Notes: generated by a model from the sequence alone, not told the origin. A stretch of 6,498 bases of DNA from Euryarchaeota archaeon UBA250 (GCA_002504845.1 DATW01000077.1:8012-14509); one strand, 5' to 3'. Counted from the stretch's first letter, positions 1 through 6,376 are shown. Numbers and translations: made by a program.

Positions 1-335
1 CTGGTTCCAGTGATCATGTTCTTCACGAAATCACGGTGCCCGGGAGCATCGATGACGGTGAAGTAATAGTTGGGCGTGTAGAACTCCTTGTGAGCTACGT
101 CGATCGTGATACCACGCTCTCGCTCTTCCTTCAGCCCGTCCATGACGTATGCTAAACCGAATCCGGCCTTGCCTGACTCGGAGGCCAGTTGTTCGTTCTT
201 ATCGATTATGTGCTGTTCGATGTGGCCACTGTCTAGGAGTAGTCTTCCAACTGTGGTTGACTTTCCATGGTCGACGTGACCGATGAATACGATATTCAAG
301 TGTGGCTTGCTCTTATCTTCCCATTGTGAGCCCAT
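1..335 (-). CDS. tuf: Translation elongation factor 1A (EF-1 alpha), N-terminal 111 codons, cut by window edge
   Basis: This is the archaeal elongation factor that delivers aminoacyl-tRNA to the ribosomal A site as a GTP complex in the cytoplasm. Only the first part of the GTPase domain is present. The G1/P-loop GHVDHGKS is at residues 19-26, the switch I/G2 sequence RGITID at 74-79 and the G3 motif DAPGH at 96-100, followed by the conserved RDFVKNMITGT that runs off the edge. Residues 70-82 (EERERGITIDVAH) are the typical archaeal/eukaryal EF-1A sequence and separate it from bacterial EF-Tu. The ATG at 333-335 is chosen because the family N-terminus starts about ten residues before KPHLNIV and because a Shine-Dalgarno site lies six bases upstream. 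The frame is intact as far as it can be read. Lipoprotein and polB genes lie upstream on the same strand, but EF-1A appears to have its own promoter in the 106-base gap. Confidence 0.97.
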   Translation of the reverse strand, partial: MGSQWEDKSKPHLNIVFIGHVDHGKSTTVGRLLLDSGHIEQHIIDKNEQLASESGKAGFGLAYVMDGLKEERERGITIDVAHKEFYTPNYYFTVIDAPGHRDFVKNMITGT

Positions 336-341
336 GTTATA

Positions 342-347
342 CACCTC
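342..347 (-). promoter_or_regulatory. Shine-Dalgarno site of EF-1A
   Basis: The minus strand reads GAGGTG here, a good match to the anti-Shine-Dalgarno sequence, with six bases between it and the EF-1A ATG. It is the only well-formed Shine-Dalgarno site at good spacing in the window and it supports the chosen EF-1A start. Confidence 0.65.
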
Positions 348-373
348 TATGGTGAGCCGGCCACTTTGGGTCC

Positions 374-382
374 GTATTTGAA
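374..382 (-). promoter_or_regulatory. Putative TATA box of EF-1A
   Basis: The minus strand reads TTCAAATAC, preceded by the purine-rich GTGAGG that could act as a B recognition element. The gap to the ATG is about 39 bases. Transcription starting about 25 bases downstream would give a leader of roughly 15-18 bases, just long enough to hold the GAGGTG site. This is inferred from spacing and AT content; the match to a consensus TATA box is only moderate. Confidence 0.4.
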
Positions 383-425
383 CCTCACTCACAGAGAATG
401 GGGTTATGGGTATCGGTTGGAAGAT

Positions 426-481
426 GCGTATCAACGCCGTATTAGCGATACTGCAACTCTATGATGAGTGAGTTGATACGC
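426..481. repeat. 10-base perfect inverted repeat around the lipoprotein stop codon
   Basis: The plus strand has GCGTATCAAC at 426-435 and its exact reverse complement GTTGATACGC at 472-481, separated by 36 bases. The left arm lies just past the lipoprotein stop (442-444) and the right arm lies in its last codons. A smaller GTAT-TAGCG-ATAC hairpin (439-451) sits inside the loop. In RNA this would fold at the 3' end of the polB-lipoprotein transcript. No obvious U-run follows, so a simple hairpin-plus-U terminator is not shown. It may be a 3'-end stability structure, a binding site near the EF-1A promoter, or chance. Confidence 0.4.
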
Positions 482-1635
482 GTATTGTGGCTCTCATCGT
501 TAGATAGGTCAACGGACCAGGTTCCTGGCTGGAATCCTCGGACGGTGGACCCGGATATGACTTGCCATACGCAGTAATCGTCGCTACCGCACTCCCCTGC
601 ATCCCTGTTTTCATTCTCTATACCAGTAGTATTGGTGACTTCGTGATCCTGAGATGTTGTGTTGTACATATACAAATCAAGCCTGTTTGCTGTGGTTGCC
701 CCTCCTATTCCAATGGGCTGATCGTCATCCTCCTGCGGATAATCGAGTTTTACTCTCAGATATCTAATTCGACTTTTACCATCATCGTAATCCACCGGGA
801 AGTCCCACATCATCTCAACGGGGTCCCCGAGACTCCTGTCTATTTCGAAGTTGGACCATGCGCCTCGATAATTGATGTAGATTGTGATTTTGATGCTATC
901 AGTGAGTCCGTTGCTGGATACCACAGTGAGTTGGACTTCGACTGCTCCGCCGCTTCTTTCGAAGGTTACAACGCCATCCTCCGAACTAGATGCATCGACG
1001 TCATTGTCTCTTATGCCATCGCCGTCTGAGTCTTCCGAAGTGTCTAGATCCCACTCCCACCTGTCGATGTAATCGATTCCTCCTGCGTCTGAAGAAGAGC
1101 CGTCGATTTGTACCTCAGTAGTGAATGCGATTGATCTGTCTCCCTCATCTTTATTCTCATCGCAGACCCATATGAGGATGAACTCTCCATTTGGAGGTTC
1201 CTCGCCATCGCAGTCATCCATCTTTTCCACGTCGATTGAGGCGATTGGTTTCTTGGCGTCAGAGTCGATTACTGTGATGTTCTTGCTCATTGTGGCTTCG
1301 TAGTTGCCATCGGCAACGGTTAGTCTGACCGCATAAGTGCCCGTGCTCGTGTAGACGTGACTTGTGGTCAGACCGGAGCCTAAGTTTCCATCGCCGAAAG
1401 ACCATGAGAATGTCAGGGAGTCTCCATCGGGGTCCGAGCTTCCAGCGGCACTGAATGTCACTGTGTCGCCCTCTCGCACAGAACCAGAGGGATCTATGCT
1501 CATTTGGACTGTTGGGGCTTCATTGAGCCCGAGTGTTGCGAGGCATCCGCTGAGAGACGCTATCGCGATGAGGAATGCGATCGTTGTAGCCTTGGAGATA
1601 ACTCCCATGACCCCTTTCAGAAAGCATTTGAACAT
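442..1635 (-). CDS. PKD-domain lipoprotein of unknown function, 397 aa
   Basis: This is a predicted secreted, membrane-anchored protein. A signal peptide (basic residues at 3, 7 and 15, hydrophobic stretch 16-28) ends in the lipobox LSGC, with the lipidated Cys at 31. Residues about 40-123 form a PKD domain, an extracellular beta-sandwich, with DPDGD at 68-72, WSFGDG at 78-83, HVY at 93-95 and GTYAVRLTV at 99-107. A second, diverged PKD-like segment (about 130-255) has IDGSSSD at 177-183 and WEWDLD at 193-198, with an inserted acidic loop DSDGDGIRDND (202-212) that resembles thrombospondin type 3 calcium-binding repeats. The last ~140 residues form a beta-rich, unassigned domain; Cys pairs 142/158 and 349/355 could form disulfides. 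The ATG at 1635 is 21 bases after the polB stop. A start at Met10 (1608) would also leave a normal lipoprotein signal. PKD domains usually mediate protein or glycan contacts; the ligand is unknown and no enzymatic motif is visible. Confidence 0.85.
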   Translation of the reverse strand: MFKCFLKGVMGVISKATTIAFLIAIASLSGCLATLGLNEAPTVQMSIDPSGSVREGDTVTFSAAGSSDPDGDSLTFSWSFGDGNLGSGLTTSHVYTSTGTYAVRLTVADGNYEATMSKNITVIDSDAKKPIASIDVEKMDDCDGEEPPNGEFILIWVCDENKDEGDRSIAFTTEVQIDGSSSDAGGIDYIDRWEWDLDTSEDSDGDGIRDNDVDASSSEDGVVTFERSGGAVEVQLTVVSSNGLTDSIKITIYINYRGAWSNFEIDRSLGDPVEMMWDFPVDYDDGKSRIRYLRVKLDYPQEDDDQPIGIGGATTANRLDLYMYNTTSQDHEVTNTTGIENENRDAGECGSDDYCVWQVISGSTVRGFQPGTWSVDLSNDESHNTRINSLIIELQYR

Positions 1636-1656
1636 GAATCCTGCGATGATTTGGGC

Positions 1657-4263
1657 CTAGAAATCAAAAAGGGATTGTTGTCTAGACCCTTGGAGCAATT
1701 CTTTCTCACTCCATCCGAATGCTTCCGTGATACGGCCGAGCGCTGTAGCAAGCCGCTTTGCATAGTATTCAGCGTCATACATAGGCGGCTCTTCCCCCAA
1801 TTCATCAGTAAGCCAAGCGCTGACCTGCATGGGTGATGATTTGGCATTCGACACGACGTAGCCGACTTTCATTCCAGGTGTGAATCCAAGGCCTCTTTCT
1901 ATCCTCTGTTTTGCTGCTCTTACGTACGGGAGGCCGTCTTCATTTTTGTATACGCTGAAATCCCACTTGCTCTCCCTCTTGTTCCACTTTCCCTTACATG
2001 AGCGACTGATGACGAGATCGGCGGTGTCGATATCGCCTCCTCGGACTCTGTCGATGACCTTTCTCGTTCGATCGACGGCGGACTCCTGTTTTCCTTGCAG
2101 GATATGCTCGAAGAGCATGGTCATTGTCGTGGTTAACAGTCTGAATGAATCCGTCCTCCTAACTTCATAACCCCGAATTAGCATCTCTTCTCTTGGCCAT
2201 ACAACTCTTCCAACGTACCTCTTCTTAGCCCCATGAGAAAAAAATGCGGACATGGCTGTCTCGAATTCGAGTTCAGCACCCTCTTTGGAGTATCTCTCTG
2301 CGAGTCTGCGTCCAAAATTAATTGTCTCACTCCTTGCTTGCGACCAGAGGGCAAAGCTGTCTTCAGACTCGTCTGGTTTGTCTATTGGTGCGTTGTCGAG
2401 CCCCCTCGTACGAACGAAGATTGAATCTGTGTCTGAATATACCACTTCATAGCCGTCGTTTCCGAGATCCGATATTATTGATCGGATGTTATGGCGCGCC
2501 CATTCTGTGATGCTTGCACCGATGTCCTTGTGGGTGAAGCGGTAGAATGCACTTGCGAAGACACCGTAGAATGAGTTCATGAGTATCTTGACTGCGAACT
2601 GTAGCCTTTCATTCAGAAAGGCAGCCTGCTCATCGCCCTCGTTCCTGGCTTTTCTGGCTTCAGCCTTGTATTGATCTCGCTGATCCATAAGGTCGGAGAG
2701 CAACCTTGGAACGAGGCCCGCTCTGTTCTTGTGCGATCTGTATCTTGTTCCCGTGGAGGGCGAGACCAAATCATCCTCCATATCCTCATGGAAGGCACTG
2801 TCCACTAAGGTCGTCGAACAGATGTTATTGGATATCATAATCGACGGATACATCGATTTGAAATCAAGAACTGCTACCCATGACCTGAGTCCCGGTTCGA
2901 CCTCATGCACATATCCTCCGGCTATTTGTTCGCCTCTTCGCCCCTGACGGGTTGTGGGTACTGCAACGTTTTCTCGATCTGCTAATCGTATCACGAGAGA
3001 GTCTATCCACTGACTTGTGGTCTCTGTGGCCGCAGTTGAGAAACTGGTTCTAGCTACGGCTGCAAGGGCTTCCTTCTGCTGTACAGATTGGAGATGCTGG
3101 AGAATGTCGAGCGGCAGGTGTGTATCTCTGAGGCAGTAACGAATCACCTCTTCCGGCCTCGAAGCCCATTCTTCATCCATACGGCTAGAGTCGACATCGA
3201 GTTTTCTCCTATCCTCGTCTTCTGGCCAAATCAAGGCAGTTACAAAACGAAGTGATTCTCGTTCTGGCCTCAAGGTCTGACGAACCTGCCACCATGCATC
3301 CATTGGGACTCTTCCGGAGATGTTCCAAGTACGATTCTGACCTCTGTTCGGGATAATTCTTCTCGATTTCTCATCGAAGGGGACCCTTCCCCAACCGAAC
3401 AGATCTGGCCTCTCATCTTTCTTGGCCAGTGCCTCGGTTCTTTCTAGGATACGTGGTAAATCGAAATTGTCTATGTTGTATCCAGTGATAATATCAGGAT
3501 CTTGTTCCCTCACAAGCTGACATATTGGCTCAAGGATCTCTGTCCTTTCATTGCCTCTGTAGACGTGCTCGGTACGTTCACCGGCTCTGTCTATGACAAC
3601 GGCGGCGCAGAGGATTTCATTTGTCGCTATACTGGTCTCAAGATCTATCGAAAGAGTCACGAAAGGCGTCTGGAATGGTTCGCATGTTTCAAGATCTTCT
3701 GCCTCGCAAGACATCACGATGTCTACAGGATAGAGTCCTCTTCCCCCCACTTGGAGTATGTTCTCAAGAGCATCTTCAGACTCTGGAGAGAGTTTTCTGA
3801 CTTCTTCCGGTGCCCTAGCATCTGCATGGAGTATCTGGCCTTTAGCACGGATATGCGGCCCCAGATCTAGGTCAAGCATGAGTCTTTTGTGGAATTGGAT
3901 ATCTGCACTGGTAACTCTCCAATCTGCGCGTAGCCGCTCTCTTAGGCGGCTAACTACCGTGGTATCGCGAACCATCACTCTCCAATGTGGCGCTTCCCCC
4001 TGGGATGTCCATTTCATCACAGGAGGTCGGATGTCAGTGACTGTAGAGATCGCCAGGACCTCTTTGATTTCTTCTTCAGTACCGCTACAACCCTTGTCCT
4101 TAGGAGATATCTCGATGTATGGCCTCATACCATTAACGAGGAGAAGGGTCGAGTGCCCTTGTTTTGATCTGCACCACAATTCAACCACAGTATTCGAATC
4201 GCCCCACGAACGGTTGTCGCCTGAAACGATGCAAAGATCGTCGGACCACATGGCACGTCCCAT
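1657..4263 (-). CDS. polB: DNA polymerase, family B, with 3'-5' exonuclease domain, 868 aa
   Basis: This is a template-directed DNA polymerase with proofreading, acting in chromosomal replication or repair. All core motifs are intact. The exonuclease motifs are Exo I with D207 and E209 (SIDLET), Exo II with N263, F267 and D268 (GYNIDNFD) and Exo III with Y376 and D380 (YCLRD). The polymerase motifs are A with D467 (DFKSMYPSI), B with K559 (KILMNSFYG) and C with D611 and D613 (YSDTDS), followed by KKRY at 680-683. Motif C carries Ser where Gly is most common, which is tolerated in the family. Length is near that of other archaeal PolB enzymes, and no intein interrupts motifs A, B or C, common insertion sites in archaea. 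The protein ends in QQSLFDF, resembling a PCNA-interacting box (Q862, L865, F868). The ATG at 4263 has no Shine-Dalgarno site but sits 23 bases after a promoter-like element; Met5 (4251) is an alternative. The aminotransferase gene is divergent and the lipoprotein gene lies 21 bases downstream. Confidence 0.97.
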   Translation of the reverse strand: MGRAMWSDDLCIVSGDNRSWGDSNTVVELWCRSKQGHSTLLLVNGMRPYIEISPKDKGCSGTEEEIKEVLAISTVTDIRPPVMKWTSQGEAPHWRVMVRDTTVVSRLRERLRADWRVTSADIQFHKRLMLDLDLGPHIRAKGQILHADARAPEEVRKLSPESEDALENILQVGGRGLYPVDIVMSCEAEDLETCEPFQTPFVTLSIDLETSIATNEILCAAVVIDRAGERTEHVYRGNERTEILEPICQLVREQDPDIITGYNIDNFDLPRILERTEALAKKDERPDLFGWGRVPFDEKSRRIIPNRGQNRTWNISGRVPMDAWWQVRQTLRPERESLRFVTALIWPEDEDRRKLDVDSSRMDEEWASRPEEVIRYCLRDTHLPLDILQHLQSVQQKEALAAVARTSFSTAATETTSQWIDSLVIRLADRENVAVPTTRQGRRGEQIAGGYVHEVEPGLRSWVAVLDFKSMYPSIMISNNICSTTLVDSAFHEDMEDDLVSPSTGTRYRSHKNRAGLVPRLLSDLMDQRDQYKAEARKARNEGDEQAAFLNERLQFAVKILMNSFYGVFASAFYRFTHKDIGASITEWARHNIRSIISDLGNDGYEVVYSDTDSIFVRTRGLDNAPIDKPDESEDSFALWSQARSETINFGRRLAERYSKEGAELEFETAMSAFFSHGAKKRYVGRVVWPREEMLIRGYEVRRTDSFRLLTTTMTMLFEHILQGKQESAVDRTRKVIDRVRGGDIDTADLVISRSCKGKWNKRESKWDFSVYKNEDGLPYVRAAKQRIERGLGFTPGMKVGYVVSNAKSSPMQVSAWLTDELGEEPPMYDAEYYAKRLATALGRITEAFGWSEKELLQGSRQQSLFDF
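1661..1670 (-). promoter_or_regulatory. Possible TATA-like element for the lipoprotein gene, inside the end of polB
   Basis: The minus strand reads TTTTTGATTT across the last codons of polB, ending 25 bases before the lipoprotein ATG at 1635. This spacing matches that of the candidate promoters of the other genes here and would give a leaderless mRNA. Because it also encodes conserved-looking residues (LFDF), the AT-richness may be coincidental, and read-through from polB remains equally possible. Confidence 0.3.
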
Positions 4264-4286
4264 GAGGTCGGATAGAGGGGTTGTGG

Positions 4287-4298
4287 TTCAATGCTTCC
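4287..4298 (-). promoter_or_regulatory. Putative core promoter element of polB
   Basis: The minus strand reads GGAAGCATTGAA, with 23 bases between it and the polB ATG. The TTGAA part lies where an archaeal TATA box would lie for transcription beginning at the start codon. It mirrors the element on the other strand at 4329-4340. It is a poor match to the canonical TTTATATA box, so the assignment rests on position and on the duplication. Confidence 0.4.
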
Positions 4299-4328
4299 AG
4301 CGTTACTCGCTCACACTACCTTGTGGCC

Positions 4329-4340
4329 GGAAGCGTTGAA
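4329..4340 (+). promoter_or_regulatory. Putative core promoter element of the aminotransferase gene
   Basis: The plus strand reads GGAAGCGTTGAA, ending 25 bases before the ATG at 4366. It is the same element, with one change, as the one upstream of polB on the opposite strand. The spacing would give a leaderless or nearly leaderless mRNA, in keeping with the absence of a Shine-Dalgarno site before this ATG. Confidence 0.4.
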
Positions 4341-4365
4341 TGCCTTCTTTGTGCGAGCCCCCCTC

Positions 4366-5391
4366 ATGGCCTCGTCGGAGAGTCCCGTCCCACCGATTGA
4401 TTGGGACACTCTAACATTCTCTTTTACGGAGACTGATAGGATGTTTGTAGCCCACGGCACATGGAAAGATGGTTGGGGGGAAGGGACCATGACGGATTTC
4501 CAGCCTCTCACCCTCTCACCGGCTGCTTGCGTACTGAATTATGGGCAGGGCCTCTTCGAGGGGATGAAGGCAAGAATGACTCCTGATGGGAGGATTACAC
4601 TGTTCAGGCCCGAGATGAATGCTAGAAGAGCGGCTGAGGGATCTGCAAGGCTAGTCATGCCAGAGGTTCCAGAGGAGATGTTTGTTGACGTGGTTAGGAG
4701 AGTTGCCTCAGAGAATCGAAGATGGGTTCCTCCAAATGGAAGGGGCGAATTGTACATTCGGCCGATAATATTCGGCAGCAGCGCACGACTCGGGGTGGCT
4801 CCTGCAGATGAATACATGTTCGTGGTTTTCGCAGTTCCTGTTGGGCCCTACTTCAAGGGAGGCATGACGCCGATATCCCTCAGGGTTTCTCAAGACCATC
4901 ACCGAGCTGCGCCGGGTGGTTCTGGGGGTGTGAAGGCCATCGGCAACTACGCCCCTGGCATGATGCCCTCAAAGAAGGCCAAATCAGAAGGTTACAGCGA
5001 AATCATCTATCTCGACGCTGTGGATCATCAGTACGTGGAGGAAGTCGGAGCGGCTAATTTCTTCTGCGTGCGTGACAATGTCCTGTACACGCCAGAGTTA
5101 ACTGGCACGATTCTGCCCGGGATAACAAGGCTATCAATCATAGAGCTTGCTCGGTCAATGGGGCTGGAAGTTAAGGAAGAGCGTGTGGATATTGATTTTG
5201 CACTGGAGTGTGATGAGGCCTTCTGCGCAGGTACTGCTGCGGTGATATCGCCAATAGGCTCAATTGAACATGGGGAGAGGGTTGTCAACTACGGCAATGT
5301 TGGAAAGATTACCATGGACCTGTATCGTCGACTAACAGGGATAATGGACGGTTCGTCTGAAGACCCATTTGGATGGACCCTGGAGATATGA
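4366..5391 (+). CDS. ilvE: Branched-chain amino acid aminotransferase (class IV, PLP-dependent), 341 aa
   Basis: This cytoplasmic enzyme transfers the amino group between glutamate and the 2-oxo acids of leucine, isoleucine and valine, the last step of their synthesis. The sequence follows the longer eukaryal-like BCAT form. It has NYGQGLFEGMKA near residues 58-69, YIRP at 130-133, and VGPYFKGG at 159-166. The PLP-binding lysine is probably K190 in GGVKAIGNYAPG, followed by LDAVDHQYVEEVG at 216-228 and the phosphate-binding GTAA at 289-292. It ends with a GWTLEI C-terminus like the DWTI ending of animal BCATs. The frame is open back to an ATG at 4291, but the 25 extra residues are not family-like and would cover the promoter repeat, so the ATG at 4366 is chosen; the LTFSFTETDRMFV segment still aligns with the family N-terminus. 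No Shine-Dalgarno site precedes it. A D-amino acid aminotransferase is less likely given the length and the subgroup motifs. Confidence 0.95.
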   Translation: MASSESPVPPIDWDTLTFSFTETDRMFVAHGTWKDGWGEGTMTDFQPLTLSPAACVLNYGQGLFEGMKARMTPDGRITLFRPEMNARRAAEGSARLVMPEVPEEMFVDVVRRVASENRRWVPPNGRGELYIRPIIFGSSARLGVAPADEYMFVVFAVPVGPYFKGGMTPISLRVSQDHHRAAPGGSGGVKAIGNYAPGMMPSKKAKSEGYSEIIYLDAVDHQYVEEVGAANFFCVRDNVLYTPELTGTILPGITRLSIIELARSMGLEVKEERVDIDFALECDEAFCAGTAAVISPIGSIEHGERVVNYGNVGKITMDLYRRLTGIMDGSSEDPFGWTLEI

Positions 5392-5392
5392 G

Positions 5393-5815
5393 TTATCGGC
5401 GTCCGAATTTCTTCTTGCGCTGACCAGAAGGTCTGCGAGAGGGGGCTTTTCTCTGCTTTGCCTGCCTGGCGCCGGCCCTACCAGACAGCTTGGAGGTACG
5501 TTTGTCGGCCATATCTTCACTCTCAGAAGCCATGATCTTGAGTCTCTGACCAATCGCCTTGAGGACGTCTTCCTTATTCGCTGAATTGGTAGATGCCAGT
5601 GCATCATCAGTTGATACGACCAGTCTACCCTCTTTGGAAGATGGTCGAAGAGGGTGGCTTGCATCTTGGTCACGCCTCATTTTTGTTATACCTGCGGATC
5701 TCGCAGCCATTGCGATTTGGTCAAGAGAGGGGCGCGGTATGCTGGCATCACGTGAGACACGTCTCCCGGATCTCCTGGAGGTTCTGGAATCGAAGTAGCC
5801 CGTCCAGATCGTCAT
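5393..5815 (-). CDS. srp19: Signal recognition particle 19 kDa protein (SRP19) with long basic tail, 140 aa
   Basis: SRP19 binds helices 6 and 8 of the 7S SRP RNA and helps load SRP54, so that secretory and membrane proteins are targeted co-translationally. The start MTIWTGYFDS matches the archaeal family pattern MxIWPxYxD, and SRRSGRRV (13-20) is the conserved RNA-contacting loop. IPRPSLDQIAMAA (26-38) corresponds to the first helix and KEDVLKAIGQRLKIM (81-95) to the last helix of the fold. Residues 105-140 form a tail rich in Lys/Arg (16 of 36), ending KKKFGRR, which makes the protein longer than the usual ~90-100 residue archaeal SRP19. The family alignment and a TATA-like element 23 bases upstream favour the ATG at 5815 over an in-frame ATG at 5836. 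The gene lies 67 bases after rps8e on the same strand. Its stop (5393-5395) is one base from the stop of the convergent ilvE. Confidence 0.88.
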   Translation of the reverse strand: MTIWTGYFDSRTSRRSGRRVSRDASIPRPSLDQIAMAARSAGITKMRRDQDASHPLRPSSKEGRLVVSTDDALASTNSANKEDVLKAIGQRLKIMASESEDMADKRTSKLSGRAGARQAKQRKAPSRRPSGQRKKKFGRR

Positions 5816-5838
5816 TCGGGTGGAGTCGCCTGTCATGG

Positions 5839-5848
5839 ATATGATATT
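5839..5848 (-). promoter_or_regulatory. Putative TATA box of SRP19
   Basis: The minus strand reads AATATCATAT, the most TATA-like stretch upstream of this gene, with 23 bases between it and the ATG at 5815. The position predicts a transcript starting at or next to that ATG. This would exclude the upstream ATG at 5836 from the mRNA. The gene may still also be read through from rps8e. Confidence 0.42.
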
Positions 5849-5882
5849 CGCCGTAGAATGGTTGACTTGAGTTCTTCGTGTG

Positions 5883-6278
5883 TCACTGATCTAGAAGAAT
5901 GCCACTAACTACCCCGTCCATTCCCGGGCGGCTTGTGATTCGGACCTGTCCGAGTTCTGTCTCAGCAATGGCTCCCTTTGTTATGATGTTACGACGTACG
6001 TAGTTGGGATCAGCCGCGTTCTCAATGATGTTAGTAATGGCAACGCGCTTCGTGACGCCTTCAGAAGGAATGCTGACGTTGATTTGAGAGGCGCTCATGA
6101 CTCTGACAGTCTGTAAGCCTGCATGCTTTCGATAGATTTTGTTCTGATTCTCGTCGGAGACGAAGGCGAACTGCTTCTCACTGGATATTTCCTTCTTCCG
6201 CTTGCCCCTATAGCGTATAGGGCGCTTCAAGCGTCCGCCAGTTGGCTTTCTCCTAGACATGCCATGCCACTTAGCCAC
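5883..6278 (-). CDS. rps8e: 30S ribosomal protein S8e, 131 aa, GTG start
   Basis: This is a small-subunit ribosomal protein shared by archaea and eukaryotes and absent from bacteria. The N-terminus reads AKWHGMSRRKPTGGR (residues 2-16), the S8e signature, followed by a basic stretch through residue 30. The C-terminal part has the conserved ITKGAIAETELGQVRITSRPG (98-118, named here by its ends: ITKGA...SRPG) and then DGVVSGILLDQ. Length is normal for an archaeal S8e. The start is GTG (6276-6278): this gives the family N-terminus, whereas the first ATG (6258-6260, Met7) would remove conserved residues, and a stop lies ten codons upstream in frame (6306-6308). A weak AGGA lies just upstream of the GTG, and an AT-rich element lies 26 bases upstream. 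SRP19 follows on the same strand, and a divergent gene begins at 6377. Confidence 0.95.
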   Translation of the reverse strand: MAKWHGMSRRKPTGGRLKRPIRYRGKRKKEISSEKQFAFVSDENQNKIYRKHAGLQTVRVMSASQINVSIPSEGVTKRVAITNIIENAADPNYVRRNIITKGAIAETELGQVRITSRPGMDGVVSGILLDQ

Positions 6279-6300
6279 GAGTCCTGCCGACCGACCTTCC

Positions 6301-6310
6301 TTATTTCAAT
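6301..6310 (-). promoter_or_regulatory. Putative TATA box of rps8e
   Basis: The minus strand reads ATTGAAATAA, AT-rich and containing TTGAA as in the polB and ilvE elements. About 26 bases separate the TTGAA part from the GTG start of rps8e. A transcript starting 25 or so bases downstream would have almost no leader. The element lies in the 98-base gap shared with the divergent gene at 6377. Confidence 0.4.
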
Positions 6311-6376
6311 AGATTGGAGGTTGACAACCACGATTATCTCCGTGAGATTCATCCTTTCGATTGGTGCCGCAAGTAC

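Larger units (their letters stand above)
4287..4340. repeat. 12-base imperfect inverted repeat in the polB/ilvE divergent promoter region
   Basis: TTCAATGCTTCC (4287-4298) and GGAAGCGTTGAA (4329-4340) are reverse complements except for one position (T4292 against G4335, a wobble pair in RNA). The spacer is 30 bases and the arm centres are 42 bases apart, about four helical turns. The arms could be a pair of divergent core promoters, a paired operator for a shared regulator, or both. Confidence 0.55.

Noticed and set aside
336..441. tRNA, small RNA or riboswitch in the gap before EF-1A
   Set aside because: No cloverleaf, T-loop sequence or known riboswitch core is visible; the gap is accounted for by a promoter and a short leader.
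562..1029. 155-codon open frame on the plus strand
   Set aside because: It lies wholly antisense to the lipoprotein gene, whose signal peptide and PKD motifs are clear; no recognisable domain.
1617..1847. 76-codon minus-strand frame overlapping the end of polB and the start of the lipoprotein gene
   Set aside because: It is out of frame with polB, whose C-terminus is intact, and it shows no family features.
2400..2900. Possible intein at polB motifs A, B or C
   Set aside because: Motifs A, B and C are each continuous, with normal spacing and no intein splice-junction residues or endonuclease motifs.
3758..4339. 193-codon open frame on the plus strand
   Set aside because: Antisense to the N-terminal part of polB and overlapping the start of ilvE; low-complexity Ser/Arg composition typical of a shadow frame.
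4291..4365. 25-residue N-terminal extension of the aminotransferase from an ATG at 4291
   Set aside because: The extra residues do not resemble the family N-terminus and would lie over the inverted repeat and promoter position; the ATG at 4366 fits family length and context.
5816..5836. Seven-codon N-terminal extension of SRP19 from the ATG at 5836
   Set aside because: The family N-terminus begins at MTIW (5815), and the TATA-like element at 5839-5848 would place the mRNA start downstream of the 5836 ATG.
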